From assembly GCF_025642115.1 (NCBI RefSeq), contig NZ_CP106753.1, positions 3,783,501-3,847,500 of the forward strand: a DNA stretch of 64,000 nt, given 5' to 3'. A model generated the notes under the pieces. It did no database searches. It had not been told where the DNA came from and saw only the letters and a program-made list of their open reading frames with translations. Position 1 is the first letter of the stretch. The number at the start of each line of letters is the position of its first letter. This document shows positions 29,958 through 38,572 of this stretch, piece after piece. The position numbers and the translations under genes were made by a program. The DNA comes from Chitiniphilus purpureus (GTDB lineage Bacteria > Pseudomonadota > Gammaproteobacteria > Burkholderiales > Chitinibacteraceae).

Positions 29958-32900
29958 GTGACCCCGCCGCCCCCGCCTCGGGAGCAAGACGACGGTCATT
30001 CATTCGCGCGCATCCGGGTATTGCTCGTGATGCTGTCGCTGATGGTGATGCTGTTCACGCTGGGTGCACTGGGCTGGTCTTCGCTGCGCAGCTACCAGGA
30101 AACGCAGGACAAGGCCGAGCAACAGCTGCTGACGCTGGCCCGCACCAGCGAGGAGCACATCGGCCGCACGTTGGAAACCAGCGTGAACGCGCTGTACGCG
30201 ATCCAGCAGGATGCGCTGTTCCGCTCCTGCCTTGCCGCCGCCGACGACGAATGCCTGTATGCCTATCTGCGGCGCGTCGTGCTGCGCTATCCCCAGCTCA
30301 ACTCACTGATGGTGATCGACGAACAGGGCCGCCTCGCCGCCACCACCCGCAGCTACCCGGCGCCGCAGCGCAATCTCTCGCAGGAGCGCTACTTCCAGGC
30401 CATCCGTGCCCAGCCGGCCACGCCGCAGTACATCGCCGAGCGCACCATCGACCCCGACAGCGGCGACATCATCCCGGTCGCCACTGGCCTTGCCGGCACC
30501 GGCGGGCGCTTCGCCGGTGTGCTGGTCGCCGGCCTGTCGCCGGGCTTCTTCGCCGATTTCTACCATTCCATCAATGTGCGTCGGCAGCTCACGCTGCGGG
30601 TGTTCCGCGACGACGGCGTCACACTGATGTATTTCCCCGACGATACGCGCGAGAACCAGCGCAGCATCGCGCGCCTGCCATTCTTCACCAACGGGTTCCT
30701 GAGCGAGGAGGCAGGCATATACCGCGACGGGCGGGTCATCGACGGCGTGCGCCGCATCTACGGCTGGCAGCATGTCTCGGGCTGGCCGCTCGGTGTCAGC
30801 ATCGGCATGGATCACGACGCGGTATTGAACGGCTGGCGCCGCGAGAACCTGATCAACCTCGGCATCGCCTGCCTGATGCTGCTGACCTGTGCCGGGCTGG
30901 TGCTGTATGTGCTGCAGAAGCTCAAGCGGCTGGAACAGGCCGAGGCCGACCTGTACCTGACCAAGGTGGCGGTCGAGCGCGGCGCCGACATGGCGGTGTG
31001 GCTGGACGACAGCGGCACGATCCGCTACGTCAACGCCACCGCCTGCCATCGGCTCGGCTACAGCGAGGGCGAGCTGCTCTCGATGCGGCTCAAGGACATC
31101 AACCCCGGCTTCAAGCCCGAAAGCTGGCCACGCTTCTGGCAACGGCTGCGCGAGCACAAGCACCTGTTCGACGAAGTCACGTTCAAGACCCGTACCGGCG
31201 AGGAATTCCCGATCGAGGTCTATTCCAACTACATCGTATTCAAGGGCCGCGAGTACAACTGCGCGGTGGTGCGCGACATCTCCGAGCGGCGCATGGCCGA
31301 GGAGGCCATCGTCAAGAGCGAACAGCAGCTGCGGCTGGCGCTGGAGGCCTCCAACACCGGGCTCTTTGACATGCCGCTGGAGAGCCGCCGCACCGCTGTC
31401 ACCAGCCCGGAGTACGACCGGCTTCTGGGCTACGAGCCGGGCGAGCTGGTCGAGACGTTCGAGAAATGGAAGAACCAGCTGCACGCGGCCGACCGCGAGC
31501 GCGTGCTGCGAGCGGTGCGCGACTACTACACCGGCGCATCCAACCAACTGGTCATCGAATATCGACGCCGCCTCAAGGATGGCGGATATCACTGGTTCCA
31601 GAGCCGCGGCCGCTTCGTCGAGATGGACGAGCACAACCGGCCCCGGCGGCTGATCGGCACCGTGACCGATGTCACCGAGCGGCGGCAGGCGCAGGAGCGG
31701 ATCACCGAGCTTGCCAACTTCGATACCGTCACCGGCCTTGCCAACCGCAACCTGCTGCGCGATGAGCTGCGGCTGGCCGTGGCGGCGGCCGAGCGCTACC
31801 AGCGCCAGCTGGCGGTGCTGTTCCTCGACCTGGACCGCTTCAAGACCATCAACGATTCGCTGGGCCACGCGGCCGGCGACCAGGTGCTGATGCAGGTGGC
31901 CGAACGGTTGCGCCGCATCGTCAACAAATCCGACATCCTCGCCCGGCTGGGTGGGGACGAATTCGTGGTGGTGCTCTCGGACATCCAGGACGCGTTGTAT
32001 GCCGGGCAGATCTCCGAGCAGATCCTCGAATCCTTCGCCGAACCGTTTGAGCTGGAAGCCGGCGGCTTTGCCAGTTCCACCTCGATCGGCATCGCCGTCT
32101 ACCCGGACGACGGCCAGGACTCGGACACGCTGATCCGCAACGCCGACGTGGCGATGTACCAGGCCAAGGCCAACGGGCGCAGCAACTACCAGTACTTCAC
32201 CGCTGACCTCAACATCCTCGCCTCGGAACGGCTGCAGCTGGAGACGAGCATGCGTCAGGCACTCGCCAACAGCGAGTTCGAGCTGTTCTACCAGCCGCAG
32301 GCGGACCTCGCCAGCGGCGAGGTGATCGGCGCCGAGGCGCTGATCCGCTGGCGCCATCCCGAGCACGGGCTGATCCCGCCGGGCAAGTTCATCCCGGTGG
32401 CCGAGGAATCGCGGCTGGTGGTGCCGATGGGCAACTGGGTGCTGCGCGAAGCCTGCCGCCAGGCGGCGGCGTGGCAGGCGGCGGGGGTGCCCCCGTTGAC
32501 CATCGCGGTCAACCTGTCGCCACTGCAGTTGCACCAGGCCAACCTGCTCGAAATCGTGGCCGATGCGCTTGCCGCGTCCGGGCTGGAAGCGCAATGCCTG
32601 GAGCTGGAGGTGACCGAATCGGTGGTGATGCAGGAGGTGGAGCACGTGATGGCGATGCTGCACGGCCTCAAGCGCCTGGGCGTCAAGCTCTCGATCGACG
32701 ACTTCGGTACCGGTTATTCCAGCCTGTCGTACCTGAAGCGCTTTGCCTTTGACAAGCTCAAGGTGGACCAGAGCTTTGTGCGCGATCTGACCACCGATCC
32801 CAACGACGCGGCCATCGTGCTGGCCATCATCGGCCTGGGCAAGACGCTCGGCATGTCGGTCCTGGCCGAAGGCGTCGAAAACCAGGAGCAGCTTGCCTTC

Positions 32901-33050
32901 CTGCGCAACGCCGGCACCGATGCGATCCAGGGCTTCCTGTTCAACCGCCCATTGCCGGCCGACGAATTCATCGCCTGGCTGCGCACCGCGCCCGGGCTGC
33001 CCGCCACCGAAGCCCCCACCGCGCGGGAACGGCGGCCGGCGGCGCTGTAG
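29958..33050 (+). CDS. Membrane c-di-GMP protein: extracytoplasmic sensor-PAS-PAS-GGDEF-EAL
   Basis: 1030 residues from GTG 29958, with AGGAG ahead. Two transmembrane helices (about 17-37 and 298-319) bracket a periplasmic sensor domain of dCache type. Two PAS domains follow (about 330-440 and 455-575). The GGDEF domain (motif at 665, RLGGDEFVVVLSD) is intact but the inhibitory site reads NKSD rather than RxxD. The EAL domain (motif at 793) keeps its catalytic set: EALIRW, VNLSP, LEVTES, DDFGTGYSSL, KVDQSF, AEGVE and QGF. It may therefore both make and break c-di-GMP; which activity dominates cannot be told from sequence. Confidence 0.93.
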   Translation: MTPPPPPREQDDGHSFARIRVLLVMLSLMVMLFTLGALGWSSLRSYQETQDKAEQQLLTLARTSEEHIGRTLETSVNALYAIQQDALFRSCLAAADDECLYAYLRRVVLRYPQLNSLMVIDEQGRLAATTRSYPAPQRNLSQERYFQAIRAQPATPQYIAERTIDPDSGDIIPVATGLAGTGGRFAGVLVAGLSPGFFADFYHSINVRRQLTLRVFRDDGVTLMYFPDDTRENQRSIARLPFFTNGFLSEEAGIYRDGRVIDGVRRIYGWQHVSGWPLGVSIGMDHDAVLNGWRRENLINLGIACLMLLTCAGLVLYVLQKLKRLEQAEADLYLTKVAVERGADMAVWLDDSGTIRYVNATACHRLGYSEGELLSMRLKDINPGFKPESWPRFWQRLREHKHLFDEVTFKTRTGEEFPIEVYSNYIVFKGREYNCAVVRDISERRMAEEAIVKSEQQLRLALEASNTGLFDMPLESRRTAVTSPEYDRLLGYEPGELVETFEKWKNQLHAADRERVLRAVRDYYTGASNQLVIEYRRRLKDGGYHWFQSRGRFVEMDEHNRPRRLIGTVTDVTERRQAQERITELANFDTVTGLANRNLLRDELRLAVAAAERYQRQLAVLFLDLDRFKTINDSLGHAAGDQVLMQVAERLRRIVNKSDILARLGGDEFVVVLSDIQDALYAGQISEQILESFAEPFELEAGGFASSTSIGIAVYPDDGQDSDTLIRNADVAMYQAKANGRSNYQYFTADLNILASERLQLETSMRQALANSEFELFYQPQADLASGEVIGAEALIRWRHPEHGLIPPGKFIPVAEESRLVVPMGNWVLREACRQAAAWQAAGVPPLTIAVNLSPLQLHQANLLEIVADALAASGLEAQCLELEVTESVVMQEVEHVMAMLHGLKRLGVKLSIDDFGTGYSSLSYLKRFAFDKLKVDQSFVRDLTTDPNDAAIVLAIIGLGKTLGMSVLAEGVENQEQLAFLRNAGTDAIQGFLFNRPLPADEFIAWLRTAPGLPATEAPTARERRPAAL

Positions 33051-33066
33051 TCGCACGGCGCCGGAC

Positions 33067-33966
33067 ATGGCCCGGTTCGTCGTCTTCGGCGAAGCACTCA
33101 CCGACTTCATCCGTGATGATGGGACACACTGGCGCGCCGTCCCCGGCGGCGCCTGCTGGAATGTGGCGCGCGCAGGCGCCCGGCTGGGTGTCGCCACCGC
33201 CTTCGCCGGCGCGGTCAGCCTTGATGTGTTCGGTGACGAGCTGGTGGCGCTGTCGCGCGCGGCAGGATTGGACCTGCGCTTCATGCAGCAGGTGGACAGG
33301 CCGCCGCTGCTGGCGATGGTGCCCTCGCGCGATCCGCCATGCTATTTCTTCGTCGGCGACAACAGCGCCGACCTTCACTTCGATCCGGCACAACTGCCGC
33401 AGGATTGGCTGCAGCATGCACAGACGGTGCACTTCGGCTCGATCAGCCTGGCGCGCGCGCCACTCGCCGGGCGGTTGGTCGATCTGGCACGCAAGGCCAA
33501 GGCTGCCGGCCGGCGCATCGCATTCGACCCCAACCATCGCAACCTGATGGACAGGCAATACCAGGAGACGCTGCGCGTGATGGTGCAGCTGGCCGACTGC
33601 ATCAAGGTATCGGACGAGGATCTGGAGCGGCTGTTTCCAACGCAATCGCAACCGCAGGCGCTGGCCACGCTGCGCGGCTGGGCCCCCGACGCCCAGTTGC
33701 TGTTCACGCAGGGCGCCGCCGGCATGACCCTGTTTGCCGACGGCGCGGTCTGGCGCCGCCCGGCCTTTGCCATCAGCGTAGCCGACACGGTCGGTGCGGG
33801 CGACGCCAGCATGGGCGCCTGGATGGCCAGCCTGCTGCAGCGCCCCGACGCCACCCCGGCCCAGCACCTGGACTACGCCGCAGCGGCGGCCGCGCTTGCC
33901 TGCACCCGCCACGGGGCCTATGCACCGGAGCCCGTCGAAGTGGCTGCGCTGCTGCAGTCGCATTAG
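33067..33966 (+). CDS. PfkB-family sugar kinase (fructokinase-like)
   Basis: 299 residues of ribokinase fold. The N terminus FVVFGEALTDFIRDDG and the first PfkB signature GGACWNVARAGARLG are seen, and the second signature is DTVGAGDASMGAWMA with the catalytic Asp. The FGEALTDF opening and length suggest a fructokinase or 2-keto-3-deoxygluconate-type kinase; the sugar is not determined by sequence. It starts 17 bases after the GGDEF/EAL gene and may be co-transcribed with it, although no functional link is apparent. Confidence 0.88.
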   Translation: MARFVVFGEALTDFIRDDGTHWRAVPGGACWNVARAGARLGVATAFAGAVSLDVFGDELVALSRAAGLDLRFMQQVDRPPLLAMVPSRDPPCYFFVGDNSADLHFDPAQLPQDWLQHAQTVHFGSISLARAPLAGRLVDLARKAKAAGRRIAFDPNHRNLMDRQYQETLRVMVQLADCIKVSDEDLERLFPTQSQPQALATLRGWAPDAQLLFTQGAAGMTLFADGAVWRRPAFAISVADTVGAGDASMGAWMASLLQRPDATPAQHLDYAAAAAALACTRHGAYAPEPVEVAALLQSH

Positions 33967-34150
33967 TGCCACGCTGAGAGGGCACGGGCAGGCGCGGTCA
34001 CAAGGCCGGCGCGGCGGCAACCGGTGCCAAGCGGCGGCATGCGCTGCCCCAGGGTGGGAAACCGCCGACAGCGGGTCGCAATCACCGCCGACAGTCAGCT
34101 GCCCGGGCAGGGCGTAACTTCGAAGCATCAGCGCTTAGAAGGAGGACACC

Positions 34151-34225
34151 ATGGGTAAGTACTTTATCGCCTGGTTGCTGGGCGTTCCGCTCTCCGTATT
34201 GCTCCTGCTGTATCTGATCTTCTGA
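34151..34225 (+). CDS. 24-residue single-helix membrane peptide
   Basis: A 25-codon frame with the near-perfect ribosome-binding site AGAAGGAGG eight bases before its ATG. The product is MGKYFIAWLLGVPLSVLLLL followed by YLIF: a short basic and aromatic N terminus and one transmembrane helix. Small proteins of this kind often accompany membrane complexes or stress responses. It lies 93 bases upstream of the catalase gene in the same direction. I do not recognise a named family; the strength of the start signal is the main support. Confidence 0.6.
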   Translation: MGKYFIAWLLGVPLSVLLLLYLIF

Positions 34226-34318
34226 TCTCCCTCGGCCCATTCGCGCGGCGCCGCGGCTTTGCCGTGAGCGCCGCGCGGCGTTTCATCTTCCCGCGCCCGT
34301 TTCTAAGGAATCCGACCG

Positions 34319-36421
34319 ATGCCAGACGCTCCGCAGCCCCTCAATCGCAAGATCGAAGACCTCGCACGCAACCACCTGCCGCGCAACCTGACGCACATCA
34401 CCACCCAGCAGGGCACCGGCGTCGAAGACGACGCCAATTCGCTCAAGGCCGGCGTGCGCGGGCCGACGCTGCTCGAAGATTTCATCCTGCGGGAAAAGAT
34501 CACCCACTTCGATCACGAGCGTATCCCCGAACGGGTGGTTCACGCGCGGGGAGCGGCAGCACATGGTTATTTCGAGGCCTATGACGATCTCTCCCCGATC
34601 ACGGCGGCCCATTTCCTTGGAGAGGCCGGTCGCCGCACCCCGGTGTTCGTGCGCTTTTCCACCGTGGCCGGATCGCGCGGCTCGGCCGATACGGTACGCG
34701 ACGTGCGTGGCTTCGCGGTCAAGTTCTACACCGAACAAGGCAATTTCGACCTGGTGGGCAACAACATCCCGGTGTTCTTCATCCAGGATGCGATGAAATT
34801 CCCCGACCTGGTCCACGCGGTCAAGCCGGAGCCGCACAACGAGATCCCGCAGGCGCAGAGCGCACACGACACCTTCTGGGATTTTGTCTCGCTCACGCCC
34901 GAATCGCTGCACATGATCATGTGGACGATGTCCGACCGGGCCATCCCGCGCAGCTACCGGATGATGGAAGGCTTCGGTGTGCATACCTTCCGCCTGGTCA
35001 ATGCGCAAGGCCAGACCACGCTGGTGAAGTTCCACTGGAAGCCGCAGCTCGGGGTGCATGGCATGGCGTGGGACGAGGCGCAGAAGCTCAACGGCAAGGA
35101 CCCGGACTTCCACCGGCGCGACCTGTGGGAAGCGATCGAGACCGGCCAGTTCCCGGAATGGGAGCTCGGGTTGCAGCTGCTGACCGAAGCCGAGGCCGAG
35201 GAGCTGGACATCGACGTGCTCGACCCGACCAAGATCATCCCCGAGGAACTGGTGCCGGTGACGCGGGTGGGCAGGCTGGTGTTGGACCGCAACCCGGAAA
35301 ACTTCTTCGCCGAGACCGAGCAGGTGGCCTTCCATCCCGGGCACGTGGTGCCGGGCATTGATTTCAGCAACGACCCGTTGCTGCAAGGACGGCTGTTCTC
35401 GTACACCGATACGCAGTTGCTGCGGCTGGGCGGGCCCAACTTTGCCCAGCTGCCGATCAACCGGCCGGTCTGCCCGTTCCATCACCATCAGCGCGACGGG
35501 CTGGGCCAGCATCAGATACCGCTGGGCAAGGTGGCCTACGCACCCAGTTCGCTCGATACCGGCGCCCCTGCGCATCTGGGCGCACTGCCGGATGGCTACC
35601 GCAGCTTTCCCGAGCCGCTGTCCGGCCACAAGCTGCGCGGCAAGCCCGAACGCTTCGCCGATCACTACAGCCAGGCGCGGCTGTTCTACGCCAGCCTTAC
35701 GCTCCCCGAGCAGCGGCATTTGCGCGACGCCCTGGTGTTCGAGCTGTCGCACGTGACGGCAGTGCACGTGCGCGAGCGCATGGTGCAGCACCTGCAGCGC
35801 ATCGATGCCGGATTGTGCAACGGCGTGGCACGCCCGCTGGGGCTGCTGTGCCCGGATGAAGACTGCGGCACCGGGCCGTCGCCCGCGTCCTCCCCGGCGC
35901 TGTCGATGAACCAGCAGCCCTTTCCGGTGGTCGGCCGCAAGGTGGCGGTGCTGGCGGCCGGGCGATTCGACGCTGCACTTGCGCAGCCGGTGCTCGATGC
36001 ACTCAAGGCGCGCGGCGTGCGCAGCGTGCTGATCGGGCCCACGCTCGGTGGCCTGCCCAGTGGCGGCGCCGCCCAGACCCGGCCCGATTTCACCTATGAG
36101 AACGGTCCGTCGCTGTTCTTCGACGCCGTGCTGGTGCTGGCCGAGACCACCGATCTGGATGCGCTGCGCCAGATCGGCCGCGCCAAGACCTTCATCGCCG
36201 AAGCCTATGCGCACGGCAAGCCGATCGCGCTCAGCACGTCGGCCACACCGTTGCTCGAGGATGCCGGTATTCCGCTGATACAGATCGAAGCGCAGGGCGG
36301 CGCCGACCGCGAGGCGATCCACATCGGCGCGGCCGACGCGACGCTGGCCGACCGCCTCCTGGCCAGCCTCGAATGGCACCGCTGCTGGACACGTGCCTTC
36401 GTCGACAGGATCGCGATCTGA
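34319..36421 (+). CDS. katE: Large-subunit catalase, HPII type
   Basis: 700 residues; a clade 2 heme catalase that disproportionates hydrogen peroxide. Conserved parts: the catalytic His segment ERIPERVVHARGAAAHGYFE, FVRFSTVAGSRGSADTVRDV, NNIPVFFIQDAMKFPDLVHA (active-site Asn region) and RLFSYTDTQLLRLGGPNF with the proximal heme Tyr. After residue about 530 there is a flavodoxin/DJ-1-like C-terminal domain (RKVAVLAAGRFDAALAQPVL), which marks the large HPII form. AAGGAA precedes the ATG. Monofunctional catalases of this kind are usually induced in stationary phase or stress. Confidence 0.95.
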   Translation: MPDAPQPLNRKIEDLARNHLPRNLTHITTQQGTGVEDDANSLKAGVRGPTLLEDFILREKITHFDHERIPERVVHARGAAAHGYFEAYDDLSPITAAHFLGEAGRRTPVFVRFSTVAGSRGSADTVRDVRGFAVKFYTEQGNFDLVGNNIPVFFIQDAMKFPDLVHAVKPEPHNEIPQAQSAHDTFWDFVSLTPESLHMIMWTMSDRAIPRSYRMMEGFGVHTFRLVNAQGQTTLVKFHWKPQLGVHGMAWDEAQKLNGKDPDFHRRDLWEAIETGQFPEWELGLQLLTEAEAEELDIDVLDPTKIIPEELVPVTRVGRLVLDRNPENFFAETEQVAFHPGHVVPGIDFSNDPLLQGRLFSYTDTQLLRLGGPNFAQLPINRPVCPFHHHQRDGLGQHQIPLGKVAYAPSSLDTGAPAHLGALPDGYRSFPEPLSGHKLRGKPERFADHYSQARLFYASLTLPEQRHLRDALVFELSHVTAVHVRERMVQHLQRIDAGLCNGVARPLGLLCPDEDCGTGPSPASSPALSMNQQPFPVVGRKVAVLAAGRFDAALAQPVLDALKARGVRSVLIGPTLGGLPSGGAAQTRPDFTYENGPSLFFDAVLVLAETTDLDALRQIGRAKTFIAEAYAHGKPIALSTSATPLLEDAGIPLIQIEAQGGADREAIHIGAADATLADRLLASLEWHRCWTRAFVDRIAI

Positions 36422-36557
36422 TCCGGCAAGTGGGAATCAGCGGACAGCGCGCCGCGCCCATCACCGACAGGCGCGCTGCGGCTTACCCGCTAAGGTGGAC
36501 ACTACGCATCGGGGCTTCGTGCCCCGGATACTGTTCCCGTCTCATCAGGAGTCGATC

Positions 36558-37172
36558 ATGAAAAGCACGTCTTCCAGCCAGACCAGCAAGCGCAGCACCA
36601 CCAGCCGCAGCCAGACCAAGAGCAGTGCCACGACGGCGACCCGCTCGCGCAGCAGCGGCACCCAGGCCAAGCGTGCAACCCGCAGCGACGCCGTCAAGTC
36701 GCTCAAGGATGACCACGCCCGCGTCAAGAAGCTGTTCCAGGCGTTCCAGGCGGCCAAGGAAAAGGGCGCCGTCGAGGAAAAGACCCGGATCGCAGCCGAA
36801 ACCTGTATGGAGCTGAAGATCCACACCCAACTGGAAGAGGAGATCTTCTATCCGGCGCTGCGCGCAGCGCTGCGCGAAGAAGGCGAACTGCTGGACGAAG
36901 CCGAGATCGAGCACGCCAGTGCCAAGGAACTGATCGCCCAGCTCGAAGGCAACCGCGATGTCAAAAGCACACGCTACGACGCGCTCTACATGGTGCTGAG
37001 CGAGTATGTGCAGCACCACGTGAAGGAAGAGGAAAAGGAAATGTTCGCCAAGGCGCGTTCGGCCAAGTCGCTCGATCTGCAAGCGCTGGGGGAGACCATG
37101 GCGCAACGACGCGAGGAACTGATGGCCGAATACGGTCAGGCAGCCGGCGCACGCGGTGGCGCGATGCACTGA
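36558..37172 (+). CDS. Hemerythrin HHE-domain protein with Ser/Thr/Lys-rich N-terminal tail
   Basis: 204 residues. The first 45 residues are a low-complexity tail of Ser, Thr, Lys and Arg, resembling nucleic-acid-binding tails. The rest is a four-helix hemerythrin-like domain with likely diiron ligands in LKDDHARVKKLF, ELKIHTQLEEEIFYPALR, EIEHASAKELI and YVQHHVKEEEKEMF. HHE proteins bind a diiron centre and are linked to oxygen, NO or peroxide stress. The position right after catalase fits a stress role, which remains inference. The start at ATG 36558 has CAGGAG upstream. Confidence 0.85.
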   Translation: MKSTSSSQTSKRSTTSRSQTKSSATTATRSRSSGTQAKRATRSDAVKSLKDDHARVKKLFQAFQAAKEKGAVEEKTRIAAETCMELKIHTQLEEEIFYPALRAALREEGELLDEAEIEHASAKELIAQLEGNRDVKSTRYDALYMVLSEYVQHHVKEEEKEMFAKARSAKSLDLQALGETMAQRREELMAEYGQAAGARGGAMH

Positions 37173-37179
37173 GGGTGAC

Positions 37180-37200
37180 GGGCCGCTGCGGCGGCCCTTT
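37180..37200 (+). terminator. Hairpin right after the hemerythrin gene
   Basis: A 7-bp stem GGGCCGC/GCGGCCC with the loop TGCG followed by only three T, starting 8 bases past the stop codon. Weak by itself; a stronger hairpin follows. Confidence 0.5.
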
Positions 37201-37214
37201 GCCACAGCCATAAG

Positions 37215-37252
37215 CCACGGCACCCGTCCAACGCGGGTGCCGTGGCGTTTTT
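37215..37252 (+). terminator. Strong Rho-independent terminator
   Basis: A perfect 12-bp stem CCACGGCACCCG/CGGGTGCCGTGG (37215-37226 and 37234-37245) around a 7-base loop, followed by CGTTTTT on the plus strand. It ends the hemerythrin transcript and separates it from the convergent yihY gene. Confidence 0.88.
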
Positions 37253-37380
37253 ACGAGCTGGGACAGCAGTATTTCCTACGCACTCCCTTATGCATTCCGG
37301 TCCCTCAGGCGCGGTTCCAGAGGGCAGACAGACGCCGCCCAGCCTGCCTGGCGCTTGGACCAACGACGCCAATGCAACAG

Positions 37381-38328
37381 TCACGCCCTGGCCGGCGCAG
37401 TGCTGGCACCTGCCGCGCGCTGGCGGTTCAGCTGCACCAATCGACGCGCCTGGGCGCGCATGCCGCTGCGCAATATCGTCACCTGCCGTGCAAGCTCTGC
37501 ACCGAAGAGAAAAATTTGCGCAGCGTAGTAGATCCACACCAGCACCAGCACCAGCGCACCGGCGGCGCCGTAGGACGAGCCCACTGCCGTGGTGCCCAGA
37601 TACAGTGCAATCAGGCTTTTGCCGACCATGTAGAGCCCAGCGGTGATCAAGGCACTGAACCACACGTCACGCCAGGGAATGGGCTCGTCCGGCAGCAATT
37701 TGTAGATCGAAGCGAACAGCAGCGTGACCACTGCCAGCGTGACCAGCAGATTGGCCAGCTCCATCAGCAGCAGGCCCTCGCCGAACCACGCTGCATACCG
37801 ATCCTGCATCAGGTTGAGCGCAGTCGATACCAGGAGCGAGGCCAGCAGCACGAAGCCGGCGCTGACCACGATGCCGAACGACAGCAACCGGGCCCGCAAC
37901 AGCGTCAGTACGCCCTGGCGCTGCGAGCGCGTGCCCCAGATCACGTCCAGGCTGCCCTTGAGTTCGCTGAACACGGTGGTCGCGGCGAAGATGCTGGTGC
38001 CAAGGGCCAGCAGTGTGTGCCAGGTAGGCTGACCGGAGATCTGCGCGCTGTCGATCACCGCGCTGACCGCGACCGCCGCATTGGGGCCCATCAGGGCCTG
38101 GATCTCCGACAGCAGCTCAAGCTGCGCTGCGTCGCGGCCGTAGAAATAGCCGGCAATCGCAATCGCGATGATCAGCACCGGTCCCATCGAGAACAAGGTG
38201 TAGAAGGCGATGGCCGCCCCCATGGTGGATGCCCGGTGCGCCGACCAGCAGCCAGCCGCCGCCTTGAGCAGCCGCCCCGCCACCATCACCCGCCGCCCTG
38301 CCCTTGCCATCCTGACCCGCAAGCGCAT
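37381..38328 (-). CDS. YihY/BrkB-family inner-membrane protein
   Basis: 315 residues with about six transmembrane helices. Family landmarks are STMGAAIAFYTLFSMGPVLI near the start, SFGIVVSAGFVLLASLLVS, the KLLPDEPIPWRDVWFSALIT loop and GSSYGAAGALVLVLVWIYYA followed by AQIFLFGAEL. Once annotated as ribonuclease BN or virulence factor BrkB, the family is now considered to be membrane proteins of unknown, possibly transport, function. The ATG at 38328 has GGGAGGGG just ahead; a TTG six codons earlier is less likely. Confidence 0.9.
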   Translation of the reverse strand: MRLRVRMARAGRRVMVAGRLLKAAAGCWSAHRASTMGAAIAFYTLFSMGPVLIIAIAIAGYFYGRDAAQLELLSEIQALMGPNAAVAVSAVIDSAQISGQPTWHTLLALGTSIFAATTVFSELKGSLDVIWGTRSQRQGVLTLLRARLLSFGIVVSAGFVLLASLLVSTALNLMQDRYAAWFGEGLLLMELANLLVTLAVVTLLFASIYKLLPDEPIPWRDVWFSALITAGLYMVGKSLIALYLGTTAVGSSYGAAGALVLVLVWIYYAAQIFLFGAELARQVTILRSGMRAQARRLVQLNRQRAAGASTAPARA

Positions 38329-38476
38329 CGCCCCCTCCCGCTGCAATCCGATATGGGTCCTGCATGCAGGATGCGTGCCAGCGGCTGTAGTCCTGCTCCG
38401 ACAGCGCTTTGCGGCAGCACTGACGCGAGGTTAGGAATGGCTTGCGTCGCCAGTTGCGGGGGGGGCCAGTAGTCTT

Positions 38477-38518
38477 TGCACATGATCCACTGCACATGAT
38501 CCACTGCACATGATCCAC
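38477..38518. repeat. Three perfect tandem copies of a 14-bp motif
   Basis: TGCACATGATCCAC occurs three times without a mismatch or spacer (38477-38490, 38491-38504, 38505-38518). The array is 54 bases upstream of the sigma54-activator start and in the only gap between it and the divergent yihY. Fourteen bases is more than one helical turn but less than two, so bound proteins would be rotated between units. It may be an operator array or a simple slippage product. Confidence 0.8.
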
Positions 38519-38572
38519 GCCAGTGCGCCGGGCAACTCCGCCCGACCTGCAGCATCACAGCGAGGAATTCCC

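Noticed and set aside
30303..33284. 993-codon minus-strand frame across the GGDEF/EAL gene
   Set aside because: Shadow of the plus-strand gene, whose domains are fully recognisable.
38461..38479. Possible sigma54 -24/-12 promoter (GGCCAGTAGTCTTTGC)
   Set aside because: The GG and GC elements are not separated by the required 10 bases.
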